Positions 7,413 through 14,783 of a stretch of 64,000 bases of DNA are shown in pieces; the stretch's first letter is position 1, and every line of letters begins with the position of its first letter. This DNA comes from Sphingomonas azotifigens NBRC 15497 (GTDB lineage Bacteria; Pseudomonadota; Alphaproteobacteria; Sphingomonadales; Sphingomonadaceae): assembly GCF_002091475.1 (NCBI RefSeq), contig NZ_BCTR01000006.1:1-64000 (forward strand). Reading direction: 5' to 3'. A program made the position numbers and the translations under genes. The notes below the pieces were generated by a model that saw nothing but the letters and a program-made list of their open reading frames with translations, was not told the DNA's origin and ran no database searches.

Positions 7413-10148
7413 TCAGAACCGCGTACGCACCGTCAGGCCATAGGTGCGCGGTTCGGCGAGGAACGAGCCGATCATCGCGTTGCCGACAGCGAAGCTCGGC
7501 GCACCGAACGCCTGGACCTGCGATCGGCTGCCCGCGCCCTGGAAGGGCAGGTTGAACGCCACCTGCTGATAGTCGGTGTCGAGCAGGTTCTGCGCCCACA
7601 GCTCCACCGCCCATTTCTCGTCCGGCCCGCGCACGCCGATCCGCGCGTTCATCGTGACGAAGCCGTCCTGCAGCTTCTCGACGAACAGGTCCGATCCGGT
7701 GTTGTAGTCGCTGGTCAGGCGGCCATCGACATAGACCAGCCCGGTCAGCCCGTGGCTGCCCAGCGCCGGCGTCCAGGTGACCGCACTGGTCACCGTGTTG
7801 CGCGGCGCGTTGGACATCTGGCTGCCGGGCAGCAGGAACAGCGCGGCGTTGAGCGGCTCGCCCGCCTTGCTGCCGACCAGATCGTGCTGGTATTTCGCGT
7901 CGGCCAGCGTGTAGCCGAGGTTCACCGTGAAGTTCGAGGCGGGGTACAGGCCGACCTCGACTTCCACACCCTGGGTCACCACGCCCTTGCCGACGCTGCC
8001 GGTGCAGGCGCCCGTCGCCGAGCTGTTGTCGCGATCCGCACCGTTGAGCGGCGTGCTGCACCCGCCGATATTCTGGACGATATAGGCGGTGCCGTTGAAG
8101 GTGTTGAGCTGGAAGTTGGTGAACTCCGAGCGATAGAGCGCTAGGTTCGCGGTCAGGTGGCGCGAGGTGTATTTGGCGCCGATCTCAAAGGCGTTCACCG
8201 TCTCCGGATCGAAGCGCAGGTTGGTGACCGCGGACTGGCGCGGAGTGGCGAACACGGTGGCGGACAGGTCCGAGCGATCGAGATTGTAGCCGCCCGCCTT
8301 GTAGCCGCGCGCATAGGAGGCATAGGCGAGCGTGCGCTCGCTCGGTTTCCACGAAAGCACGGCGGTGCCGGTGAGCTGGCCCTCCTTGAACTTGTCGGCG
8401 AAGGGCACGCCGGTGAGCGCCGAGGTCGAGTTGCCGGTGCAGGTCAGCGTCACGATGCCCGCCGCCAGCGATTGCAGCGTGGCGTTGCTGCTGGCGAGCA
8501 GCGGTCCCATCGCGGCCTGCTGCGCCGGGCAGACGGTGTTGTTGTTGGCGAACGACGCCTTCAGCGACTTGCTTTCGTGCGTGTAGCGCGCGCCGAGGGT
8601 GAAGCTCAGCGTCTTGGTCAGCTTGTAGATATTGTGGGTGAAGAAAGCCCAGTTCTCGCTGGTCTGGTCGTAGAGGTCGAGCGTCGAGCCGAGATCGTTG
8701 AGCGTGCTCAGCCGATCGACGCCGCCGATGACCTGCGGGCCCACGGCGGGGGTGAGCACCGCGCGGCCGGCGGGGCTGAGGCAGCCGGCGCGGGTGGGGT
8801 CGCGCAGCGCCGCCGCCGGGTTGATCGTCGCCACCATCCGGCAGGCGGCGAAGGCGCCATATTGCGTGCCGAAGCGGAGATTGTCCGCCACGCGCAGCGT
8901 CTCGTGCGCGTAATAGCCGCCGACCAGCCAGTCGAGCTTGTTGCCGAGGATGGTGCCCGAGAAGCGGCTCTCATGGCTGAAGGTGTGGAACTGGCGATAG
9001 GCGTTGCCGTCCTTGGGACGATAGCCAATGTCGACATTGCCATAGTCGATGTCGCCGGCGCCCGCCGACTTGTACTCGCGATAGGCGGTGAGCGAGGTCA
9101 ACTGCGTCGCGCCGAAGTTCCAGCGCACGCGTGCGGAGAGTCCGTAGTCGGTGGTGAGATTGGCATAGGCGCGGCCGGGCGTGAGCGCGATCTGGCGGTT
9201 ATAGGGAGCGCCTTCGCTCGGCAGCACGCCGCCCAGGCTGCGCAGGATCGCGGTGATGCGGTTGCCGGCCGGGTTGATCGCGAAGTCGCCGGGGACGCCG
9301 GGCGTGGGATCGAGCTTCTCGCGCGTGTCCATGGTGACGGCGCCGCAGCACTTCTCGTTGCGATGGGTATAGTCGGCGATCAGGCGGATGCCGAGATCGG
9401 GGTTGACCGTGAACAGCAGCTGGCCGCGGACGAAATAGCGGTTGCGGTCGTTGTAATCGGTGTTGTTGACGACGTCGTGGAGATAGCCGTCGCGCTTCGA
9501 ATAGACGCCGTCGATGCGGAAGGCGAGCAGGTCCTTCACCACGGGACCGGTGAGCGCGCCGGAAAGGCGCACGGCATCATAGTTGCCATAGGTCGCCTCG
9601 GCGAACCCGCCGAACTTGAACTCGGGCAGCTTGGTGTAGATGCTGATCGCGCCCGCCGAAGAGTTGCGGCCCGAGAGCGTGCCCTGCGGCCCGCGCAGCA
9701 CTTCGATCCGCTCGATCTCACCCAGGTCGTTGAGGCCCGCGCCGGTGCGACTGCGGTAGATGCCGTCGATGAACACCGCGACCGAGCTTTCGAGGCCAGG
9801 ATTGTCGCCGACCGTGCCGATGCCGCGCACGCGGGCGGCGGCATTGGCTTCGGAGCCGGTCGAGGAGACGAGCAGCGACGGCGCGATCTGCGTCATCTGG
9901 CGGATATCGGTCGCGCCCGAGTTCTGGAGGGCGGCCTGGCCGAAGGCGGAGACGGCGATCGGCACGCTCGACAGGCGTTCGGAGCGGCGCGTGGCGGTCA
10001 CGACGATGTCGGCGGTGTTGGGCGATTCCGCCGCTGCGGGGGGCGTGTTGGCGGCAGAGCCGCGCAGGTCTTGCGCCGCCGCGGGCGTGGCAAGAATGGC
10101 GGCGACGCCAACAGACAGCAACCACCCGCACTTCGACATGTTCGACAT
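7413..10148 (-). CDS. TonB-dependent outer-membrane receptor
   Basis: A 911-residue outer-membrane receptor that would import a large or scarce ligand using TonB energy. It has a signal peptide (cleavage after AAAQ near 26), a TonB-box-like segment DIVVTATRR near 48-56, a plug domain with VRGIGT and EVLRGPQGTLSGRNSSAGAISI near 150-170, a 22-strand-type barrel, and a C-terminal aromatic residue (TVRTRF). The plug pattern is like the iron-complex/sphingomonad OMR group, but no siderophore gene or Fur-type neighbour is near, so the ligand is unknown. A second Met at 10139 is an equally good start. It stands alone upstream of nothing obvious on its strand. Confidence 0.9.
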   Translation of the reverse strand: MSNMSKCGWLLSVGVAAILATPAAAQDLRGSAANTPPAAAESPNTADIVVTATRRSERLSSVPIAVSAFGQAALQNSGATDIRQMTQIAPSLLVSSTGSEANAAARVRGIGTVGDNPGLESSVAVFIDGIYRSRTGAGLNDLGEIERIEVLRGPQGTLSGRNSSAGAISIYTKLPEFKFGGFAEATYGNYDAVRLSGALTGPVVKDLLAFRIDGVYSKRDGYLHDVVNNTDYNDRNRYFVRGQLLFTVNPDLGIRLIADYTHRNEKCCGAVTMDTREKLDPTPGVPGDFAINPAGNRITAILRSLGGVLPSEGAPYNRQIALTPGRAYANLTTDYGLSARVRWNFGATQLTSLTAYREYKSAGAGDIDYGNVDIGYRPKDGNAYRQFHTFSHESRFSGTILGNKLDWLVGGYYAHETLRVADNLRFGTQYGAFAACRMVATINPAAALRDPTRAGCLSPAGRAVLTPAVGPQVIGGVDRLSTLNDLGSTLDLYDQTSENWAFFTHNIYKLTKTLSFTLGARYTHESKSLKASFANNNTVCPAQQAAMGPLLASSNATLQSLAAGIVTLTCTGNSTSALTGVPFADKFKEGQLTGTAVLSWKPSERTLAYASYARGYKAGGYNLDRSDLSATVFATPRQSAVTNLRFDPETVNAFEIGAKYTSRHLTANLALYRSEFTNFQLNTFNGTAYIVQNIGGCSTPLNGADRDNSSATGACTGSVGKGVVTQGVEVEVGLYPASNFTVNLGYTLADAKYQHDLVGSKAGEPLNAALFLLPGSQMSNAPRNTVTSAVTWTPALGSHGLTGLVYVDGRLTSDYNTGSDLFVEKLQDGFVTMNARIGVRGPDEKWAVELWAQNLLDTDYQQVAFNLPFQGAGSRSQVQAFGAPSFAVGNAMIGSFLAEPRTYGLTVRTRF

Positions 10149-10174
10149 CCTCTCCCGCGCCGCGGTTTATTCGC

Positions 10175-10198
10175 TTTCGCCTTGTATTTTCGGCGAAA
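10175..10198. promoter_or_regulatory. Inverted repeat upstream of TonB receptor
   Basis: TTTCGCC and GGCGAAA arms (7 of 7) with a 10-base A+T-rich spacer, 27 bases in front of the receptor start on the minus strand. It could be an operator or a hairpin in the 5' leader. No family of regulator is suggested by the sequence. Confidence 0.3.
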
Positions 10199-10275
10199 TC
10201 GCATGGAGACGGCTAAGGATTGGTGAAGACGCGGATGTGGCTTCTACTGGGGTGCGGCTGTCGTGAAGGTCGCGA

Positions 10276-11256
10276 TCATTGGTGGGACGTCAGTTGCAGC
10301 GTGTGCAAGGCGCGCAGCAACAAACCGGCGGCAAGCACGGTGGCACCGGGAAGGGGGCGGCTGGCAACGGTATCGGACGGCGGGAGGGCGGCTAGGTGCG
10401 GCGCGACCGCGGCGACCGCCTCCCGGACCAGCGCGGCGGAAGGGCGGGTGCGGGCGGCAAGCAGCGCCTGCAGCGCGCAGGCCGTGGCCAGCGGATCGTC
10501 GCCGGCCCCGTCGCCCCAGCCACCCGCGGGCGAACGGCTATTGTGCAAAAAGGCGACGGCGCGCGGCACCGCCGGGTGGTTCGGCATCACCGCGCCCAAC
10601 AGGCGGAGCGCCTGCCAGCTCGCATAGAAGCGATCGGTGCCGGGACCTGCCCCCCAGCTCCCGTCGGGCTGCTGGCAGGTCCCCACCCAGCGCGCGCCCG
10701 CGACGATCCCGCCGAGAAAGCGGCGCGGATCCCAGCGCGCGAACGCGTAGAACAGGTCGGCAATCGCACCGCCGCCTTCCGCCGGGTCGCGCCCCGCCGG
10801 CGGCAGGATCCAGGTCGGGATGATCCCGTCGGCTTCGGCATAGGGCAGCAGCGTGGCGAGCGGCGGCACGCAGTACCGGGCGATGAGATCGCTGCGGCCC
10901 GCACGCGCGAACAGCAGGAGCAATTGCGCCAGTTCCTGTGCGTCGGCCGGGAATTCGACACGGTCGGCAATCGGGTATCGATCGTCCAGGGCGATCGCAT
11001 CGCGGGCGGCGGCGATCTGGCGGATCGCGCGGTCGACGCGGACGCAGTGGAGGTCGGGGGCGATCTCCAGCAGTGCCTCGGCGGTGATCGCCTGGAGGAA
11101 CAGGGGGCGGGTCTTGACGTCGACCGCGACATCGCAGGTCGGAAAGATCGCGTCCGGTGCCGCGCAAGTGCCGGCTCCGTCTGCGTCCGATGGCGATTCG
11201 TCGAGCAGGATGGTGAGCGCGCGCTCCGCGACGATGTCCAGCCCTGTCCCGTCCAT
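10276..11256 (-). CDS. Terpene-cyclase/prenyltransferase-fold protein
   Basis: A 326-residue protein with repeats of the alpha-toroid fold shared by squalene-hopene cyclases and protein prenyltransferase beta subunits. Two QW-like repeats are visible: CQQPDGSWGAG...FYASWQALRLLGA and SPAGGWGDG...LATACALQALLAA in the C-terminal half. It is about half the length of a squalene-hopene cyclase. The segment where a DxDD acid motif would be expected reads DVAVDVKTRP, so the class II cyclase acid is not evident. There is no signal peptide. The start at 11256 follows a GGGGAA ribosome site; 11358 and 11439 are also open. Function is unknown and cyclisation should not be assumed. Confidence 0.6.
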   Translation of the reverse strand: MDGTGLDIVAERALTILLDESPSDADGAGTCAAPDAIFPTCDVAVDVKTRPLFLQAITAEALLEIAPDLHCVRVDRAIRQIAAARDAIALDDRYPIADRVEFPADAQELAQLLLLFARAGRSDLIARYCVPPLATLLPYAEADGIIPTWILPPAGRDPAEGGGAIADLFYAFARWDPRRFLGGIVAGARWVGTCQQPDGSWGAGPGTDRFYASWQALRLLGAVMPNHPAVPRAVAFLHNSRSPAGGWGDGAGDDPLATACALQALLAARTRPSAALVREAVAAVAPHLAALPPSDTVASRPLPGATVLAAGLLLRALHTLQLTSHQ

Positions 11257-11426
11257 GTGTTCCCCGCCGTTCGCCCGTGCACCGTTCCTGCCGGTTCCGC
11301 CGCGTCGCACGCGCGGCGGCTTGGCAGGATGTGCAGCGTCCTCTCCATTTTCGTCCATTGCCGCGGCTCCGCTGTCTTGGAGGGATAGCGGGAGCGCGGC
11401 GATCTCCCGGCAGAACGCGCCGCGAA

Positions 11427-11444
11427 GATCGGTACGCACCGATC
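11427..11444. promoter_or_regulatory. Perfect 7-bp dyad in a gene-free stretch
   Basis: GATCGGT and ACCGATC arms around ACGC, about 170 bases in front of the cyclase-fold gene. It lies in the 478-base stretch 11257-11734 that has no convincing gene: its open frames are short and show no family signature. The same stretch has a TTGACG hexamer at 11548 on the plus strand without a -10 at proper spacing. The dyad may be an operator or a leader hairpin. Confidence 0.28.
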
Positions 11445-11734
11445 CTTGTGCGCCGAGCCCGGGGTGGAAAGCAGAAATCTATCCGGAATCGAGGTTCTTA
11501 GCCACGCATGGCCGTGGCAGCATCGGCCGCGAAGGACGTGCAAAGGGTTGACGTATCGCGGTACGCTGAGGGGGGATTATTCTGCCGGATCGGAGCAATC
11601 GAGTAGCGTTTGGCGGGGCGCGGCGGGCATCGAGCGGCAATCCAAGCGCGCAGACGCTGTTGCGAAGCGCCGGTCGCAGCGAGTCGCGGCACCGAAAGCG
11701 GCGTGCGGCAGCGGATCCGGGATGATTGCTATAG

Positions 11735-11808
11735 TGGAGGCCCGAGCCGGAATCGAACCGGCGTATACGGATTTGCAGTCCGCTGCGTCACCACTCCGCC
11801 ATCGGGCC
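11735..11808 (-). tRNA. tRNA-Cys (GCA)
   Basis: On the minus strand the sequence starts GGCCCGA and ends TCGGGCC-T-CCA, giving a perfect 7-bp acceptor stem, a U discriminator and an encoded CCA. The anticodon arm reads GGACTGCAAATCC, with anticodon GCA, which decodes UGC/UGU as cysteine. The T arm is CCGGTTCGATTCCGG. U73 is the normal cysteine identity base. Confidence 0.97.
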
Positions 11809-11827
11809 ATCCGGAGGTGAGCCGCGG

Positions 11828-11856
11828 CAAATGCCCTTGGGGTGGGGCCCTGTCAA
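11828..11856 (-). promoter_or_regulatory. Putative tRNA-Cys promoter
   Basis: On the minus strand a consensus -35 TTGACA (11856-11851) is followed after 17 bases by CATTTG (11833-11828), about 20 bases in front of the mature tRNA 5' end. The -10 is weak, which is common in high-GC alphaproteobacteria. Confidence 0.5.
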
Positions 11857-11971
11857 CACAGTTTCAAAATAACGTCGCGCTCGCTTGGCGAGTCCGCCAC
11901 TCCGCGATAGAAGCCTCGGGACAGCAACTAGTGTATTGCGCAACTAATACGGTTGTGCGACAAGCGGAGTG

Positions 11972-12655
11972 ATGATGGCCCTTATGGTCGACCCTGCGCC
12001 CCTCGAAGCGCCCCGTTTCGAAGCGATGCGCCATGCCATGGTGGCAAGCCAGCTGCGTACCAACGCGGTGAATGATCCCCGTGTGGTGACGGCGATGTCG
12101 CAAGTGCCACGCGAAGTGTTCCTGCCGCCCGAGCAGCGTGCGATGGCCTATCGCGACACGCTGCTGCCGCTCGGCAACGGCCGCCGCCACGATTCGCCGC
12201 TGGTGATCGGCCGGCTGCTGACCGAGGCGGAACTGCAGCCGAGCGATCATGTCCTGCTGATCGGCGCGGCCGGCGGCTATGCCGCGGCGCTGCTGTCGCC
12301 GCTGGTCGCCTCGGTGGTCGCGCTCGAGGAAGCGCCGGCACTGCTCGCGATTGCCCGCGGCGGCCTTGCCGGCGCGGCGAATGTCGAGCTGGTAGAGGGT
12401 CCGCTCAACGCCGGTTGGGCCGCGCGCGGTCCCTATGATCTGGTGGTGATCGACGGCGCCGTCGAGGAACTGCCGCAGGCGATCGTCGATCAGGTCAAGA
12501 TCGGCGGACGCGTGGTTTCCGGCATCATCGATCGCGGCGTGACGCGGCTGGCAGCAGGCCGCCGCACCGAAGGGGGCTTCGGTCTCGCCGACTTCATGGA
12601 CATCGAAGTGGCGACGCTGCCGGGCTTTGAGAAACCGAGAAAATTTACCTTTTAA
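11972..12655 (+). CDS. Protein-L-isoaspartate O-methyltransferase-like protein
   Basis: A 227-residue class I methyltransferase of the PCMT family, which repairs isoaspartate in ageing proteins. The N-terminal FEAMRHAMVASQLRTNAV and VPREVFLP blocks are typical. However, the SAM-binding motif I reads VLLIGAAGGYAAALL instead of the usual E-x-G-T-G-S-G-Y form, and the substrate-binding T-I-S-x-P region reads RHDSPLVIG. It may have altered activity. The start is ambiguous among a GTG (11969) and two ATGs (11972, 11975). It is followed 17 bases later by tolC, so the two are likely one operon; this pairing is usual in sphingomonads. Confidence 0.82.
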   Translation: MMALMVDPAPLEAPRFEAMRHAMVASQLRTNAVNDPRVVTAMSQVPREVFLPPEQRAMAYRDTLLPLGNGRRHDSPLVIGRLLTEAELQPSDHVLLIGAAGGYAAALLSPLVASVVALEEAPALLAIARGGLAGAANVELVEGPLNAGWAARGPYDLVVIDGAVEELPQAIVDQVKIGGRVVSGIIDRGVTRLAAGRRTEGGFGLADFMDIEVATLPGFEKPRKFTF

Positions 12656-12672
12656 CCTTAAAAGCGGGGCTC

Positions 12673-14235
12673 ATGCGACTGAACATTTTGCTCATGGGTG
12701 TGAGCCTCGTTTCCCTCGGGGCGCCGGCGTATGCGCAGACCGCGCCCAGTGGCCGGCAGGACGTGCCGTCCCCCGGCGCCAAGACCGCCGCGCCGACGAC
12801 GACGCTGCAGGATGCGCTGTCGCAGGCCTATGCGACCAACCCCGATCTGCAGAGCGAGCGGGCGAACCAGCGCGCCAACGATGAAAATGTTCCGATCGCC
12901 CGGTCGCAGGGGCTGCCTGGATTGAGCGCCTCCGGCAGCGCCAATGACAGCCTGCACAATTCGGATTCGACACCGCTGACGCCGGCGCGCCAGGCGCAGC
13001 TGGGGCTTAACCTCTCGCAGCCGATCTACAGCGGCGGCCGGGTGCGCAATTCGGTGCGCGCGGCCGAGGTGCGGGTGAATGCCGGCCGCGCCAATCTGCG
13101 CGGCACCGAGGCGGACATCTTCACCCAGACGGTGACCGCCTATCTCAACGTCATCCGCGACGAATCGATCGTCCGGCTGAACCAGGAAAACGTTCACGTC
13201 CTCCAGGTGAACCTCCAGGCGACGCGCGACCGCTTCCAGGTCGGCGACCTGACCCGCACCGACGTCGCCCAGTCCGAGGCACGCCTCGCGCTTGCCCAGG
13301 CCCAGCTGCGCAGCGCCGAGGCCCAGCTGATCGGCAGCCGCGAAACCTATATCCGCGTTGTCGGCACGCCGCCGGGCGTGCTCGCGCCGCCGCCGCCGCT
13401 GCCCAACCTGCCGCAGGACGTGCAGACGGCAGAGCAGGTCGCGCTCGCCAACAATCCGTTCCTCGATGCTGCCCAGCTTGCGCGCGATGCCTCGCGGTAC
13501 GACACCCGCGTGGCACAGGCCGCCCGCCTGCCACAGGTGAGCCTGGGGGTGAGCGGCAATTATTATAATTACCTGGGTTCGGTGAACACCGGCAGCCCGT
13601 CCGCCCAGTTTTCCGGCGTACGCGGCAACGGCAGCTCGGCCACGATTGGCGTGCAGGTCACCATGCCGATCTTCCAGGCCGGGCGACCCGCCGCGCAGGT
13701 CCGTCAGGCGCAGGCGCGCGAGGGTGCGGCGATCGAGCAGGTGACGCTCACCGAGCGCGGCGTGATCGCCCAGGCACGCTCGGCTTATGCCAGCTACCAG
13801 GCGGCGCTGCGCGTGATCGAATCGTCGCGCACCGCGGTGCAGGCCAACCAGCTCAGCCTTGAGGGCGTGCGCGCGGAGAACAGCGTCGGCACGCGCACCA
13901 TTCTCGACATCCTCAACGCCGAGCAGGAACTGCTCAACTCGCAGGTCCAGTATGTCACGGCCGAGCGCGACGCCTATGTCGCCGGGTTCAGCCTGCTGGC
14001 GGCGATGGGCCGGGCGCAGGCCAAGGACCTCAACTTCGACAGCCGGCTGCTCTACGATCCGAGCGTCAACTATGTCCGCGTGCGCAACCGCATCAGCGAC
14101 TGGGCTGACGACAAGGCGCCCAAGCCGGTGGCGACCAGCACCCGCAACACGCCCGCGCAGGGTGCCGAGGTCGTCGGCGCGCCGCTCGATCCGACGCTCC
14201 AGCGTCCGGTTGACAGCGACCGGCCGAATCCCTGA
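12673..14235 (+). CDS. tolC: TolC family outer-membrane efflux channel
   Basis: A 520-residue outer-membrane channel partner for type I secretion and RND/MFS/ABC efflux systems. It has a signal peptide (cleavage near APAYAQ, 23) and TolC repeats: LGLNLSQPIYSGGRVRNSVRAAE near 111-133 and a matching IGVQVTMPIFQAGRPAAQVRQAQ near 325-347. A long tail of about 60 polar, Pro-rich residues lies past the second repeat. It resembles the TolC/type I secretion branch in having TRTILDILNAEQELLNSQ near 412-429. The upstream gene is pcm-like and the downstream one popZ-like. Confidence 0.93.
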   Translation: MRLNILLMGVSLVSLGAPAYAQTAPSGRQDVPSPGAKTAAPTTTLQDALSQAYATNPDLQSERANQRANDENVPIARSQGLPGLSASGSANDSLHNSDSTPLTPARQAQLGLNLSQPIYSGGRVRNSVRAAEVRVNAGRANLRGTEADIFTQTVTAYLNVIRDESIVRLNQENVHVLQVNLQATRDRFQVGDLTRTDVAQSEARLALAQAQLRSAEAQLIGSRETYIRVVGTPPGVLAPPPPLPNLPQDVQTAEQVALANNPFLDAAQLARDASRYDTRVAQAARLPQVSLGVSGNYYNYLGSVNTGSPSAQFSGVRGNGSSATIGVQVTMPIFQAGRPAAQVRQAQAREGAAIEQVTLTERGVIAQARSAYASYQAALRVIESSRTAVQANQLSLEGVRAENSVGTRTILDILNAEQELLNSQVQYVTAERDAYVAGFSLLAAMGRAQAKDLNFDSRLLYDPSVNYVRVRNRISDWADDKAPKPVATSTRNTPAQGAEVVGAPLDPTLQRPVDSDRPNP

Positions 14236-14263
14236 TTGAGGGGGTTCGCACTCGAACGCCAGG

Positions 14264-14719
14264 ATGGACGCGATGGGGACTGCCAGCAGCGAGCCGTCGA
14301 TGGAGGAAATCCTCGCATCGATCAAACGGATCATCGCCGATGACGAGCCCGGCGCGTTCGCACCCGGCCGGTCGTTGCGGGCGGTGCCGGGGCCGGAGGA
14401 CGCACCCGAGCCCGCGCCCCTCGACCCACCGCACGAGGACGTGCTGGAGCTGAGCGACCCGATTGTCCATGCGCCCGCGTCCCCGGCCGTGGCTGCCGAT
14501 CCGATCCTTTCGGATCGCGTCGCCGAGGCCAGCCGGGAGAAGCTCGAGGCGCTGTCGCGGCTGGTGGTGAAGCCGCAGGTGCCGGGTGCGGATACGCTGG
14601 AAGGGCTGGTGCGCGAGATGCTCAAGCCGATGCTGCGCGACTGGCTCGATCAGAACCTGCCGCAGATCGTCGAGCGCATCGTCGCGAGCGAGATCGCCCG
14701 GATCACCGGCAGCCGCTGA
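14264..14719 (+). CDS. PopZ-like DUF2497 protein
   Basis: A 151-residue protein with the two ends that define this alphaproteobacterial family: an N-terminal helix SMEEILASIKRIIADDE (about 12-28) and a C-terminal bundle LEGLVREMLKPMLRDWLDQN (about 112-131) followed by LPQIVERIVASEIARI. Between them is an acidic, Pro-rich disordered linker of about 60 residues. In Caulobacter this layout belongs to PopZ, which forms a polar microdomain anchoring ParB-parS. The role here is by similarity. A second Met (14273) is possible. It lies 28 bases after tolC on the same strand. Confidence 0.82.
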   Translation: MDAMGTASSEPSMEEILASIKRIIADDEPGAFAPGRSLRAVPGPEDAPEPAPLDPPHEDVLELSDPIVHAPASPAVAADPILSDRVAEASREKLEALSRLVVKPQVPGADTLEGLVREMLKPMLRDWLDQNLPQIVERIVASEIARITGSR

Positions 14720-14783
14720 CCGGCGGAAGCTCGGGCAAAACGTCCGATTGTATCGGGCGTCGGCTTGGCGCTATCGTTGCCAC

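Noticed and set aside
8157..10226. A 689-codon open frame antisense to the first TonB receptor
   Set aside because: The minus-strand receptor is full length with signal peptide, plug and barrel; the antisense product has no family pattern.
11548..11580. A plus-strand sigma-70 promoter (TTGACG and GATTAT)
   Set aside because: The spacing is 21 bases and no gene lies downstream on that strand before the antisense tRNA.
10149..11734. A lasso-peptide or other RiPP cluster near the TonB receptor
   Set aside because: No precursor peptide, asparagine-synthetase-like cyclase, B1/B2 protein or isopeptidase was found; the cyclase-fold gene is terpenoid-type, not a RiPP enzyme.
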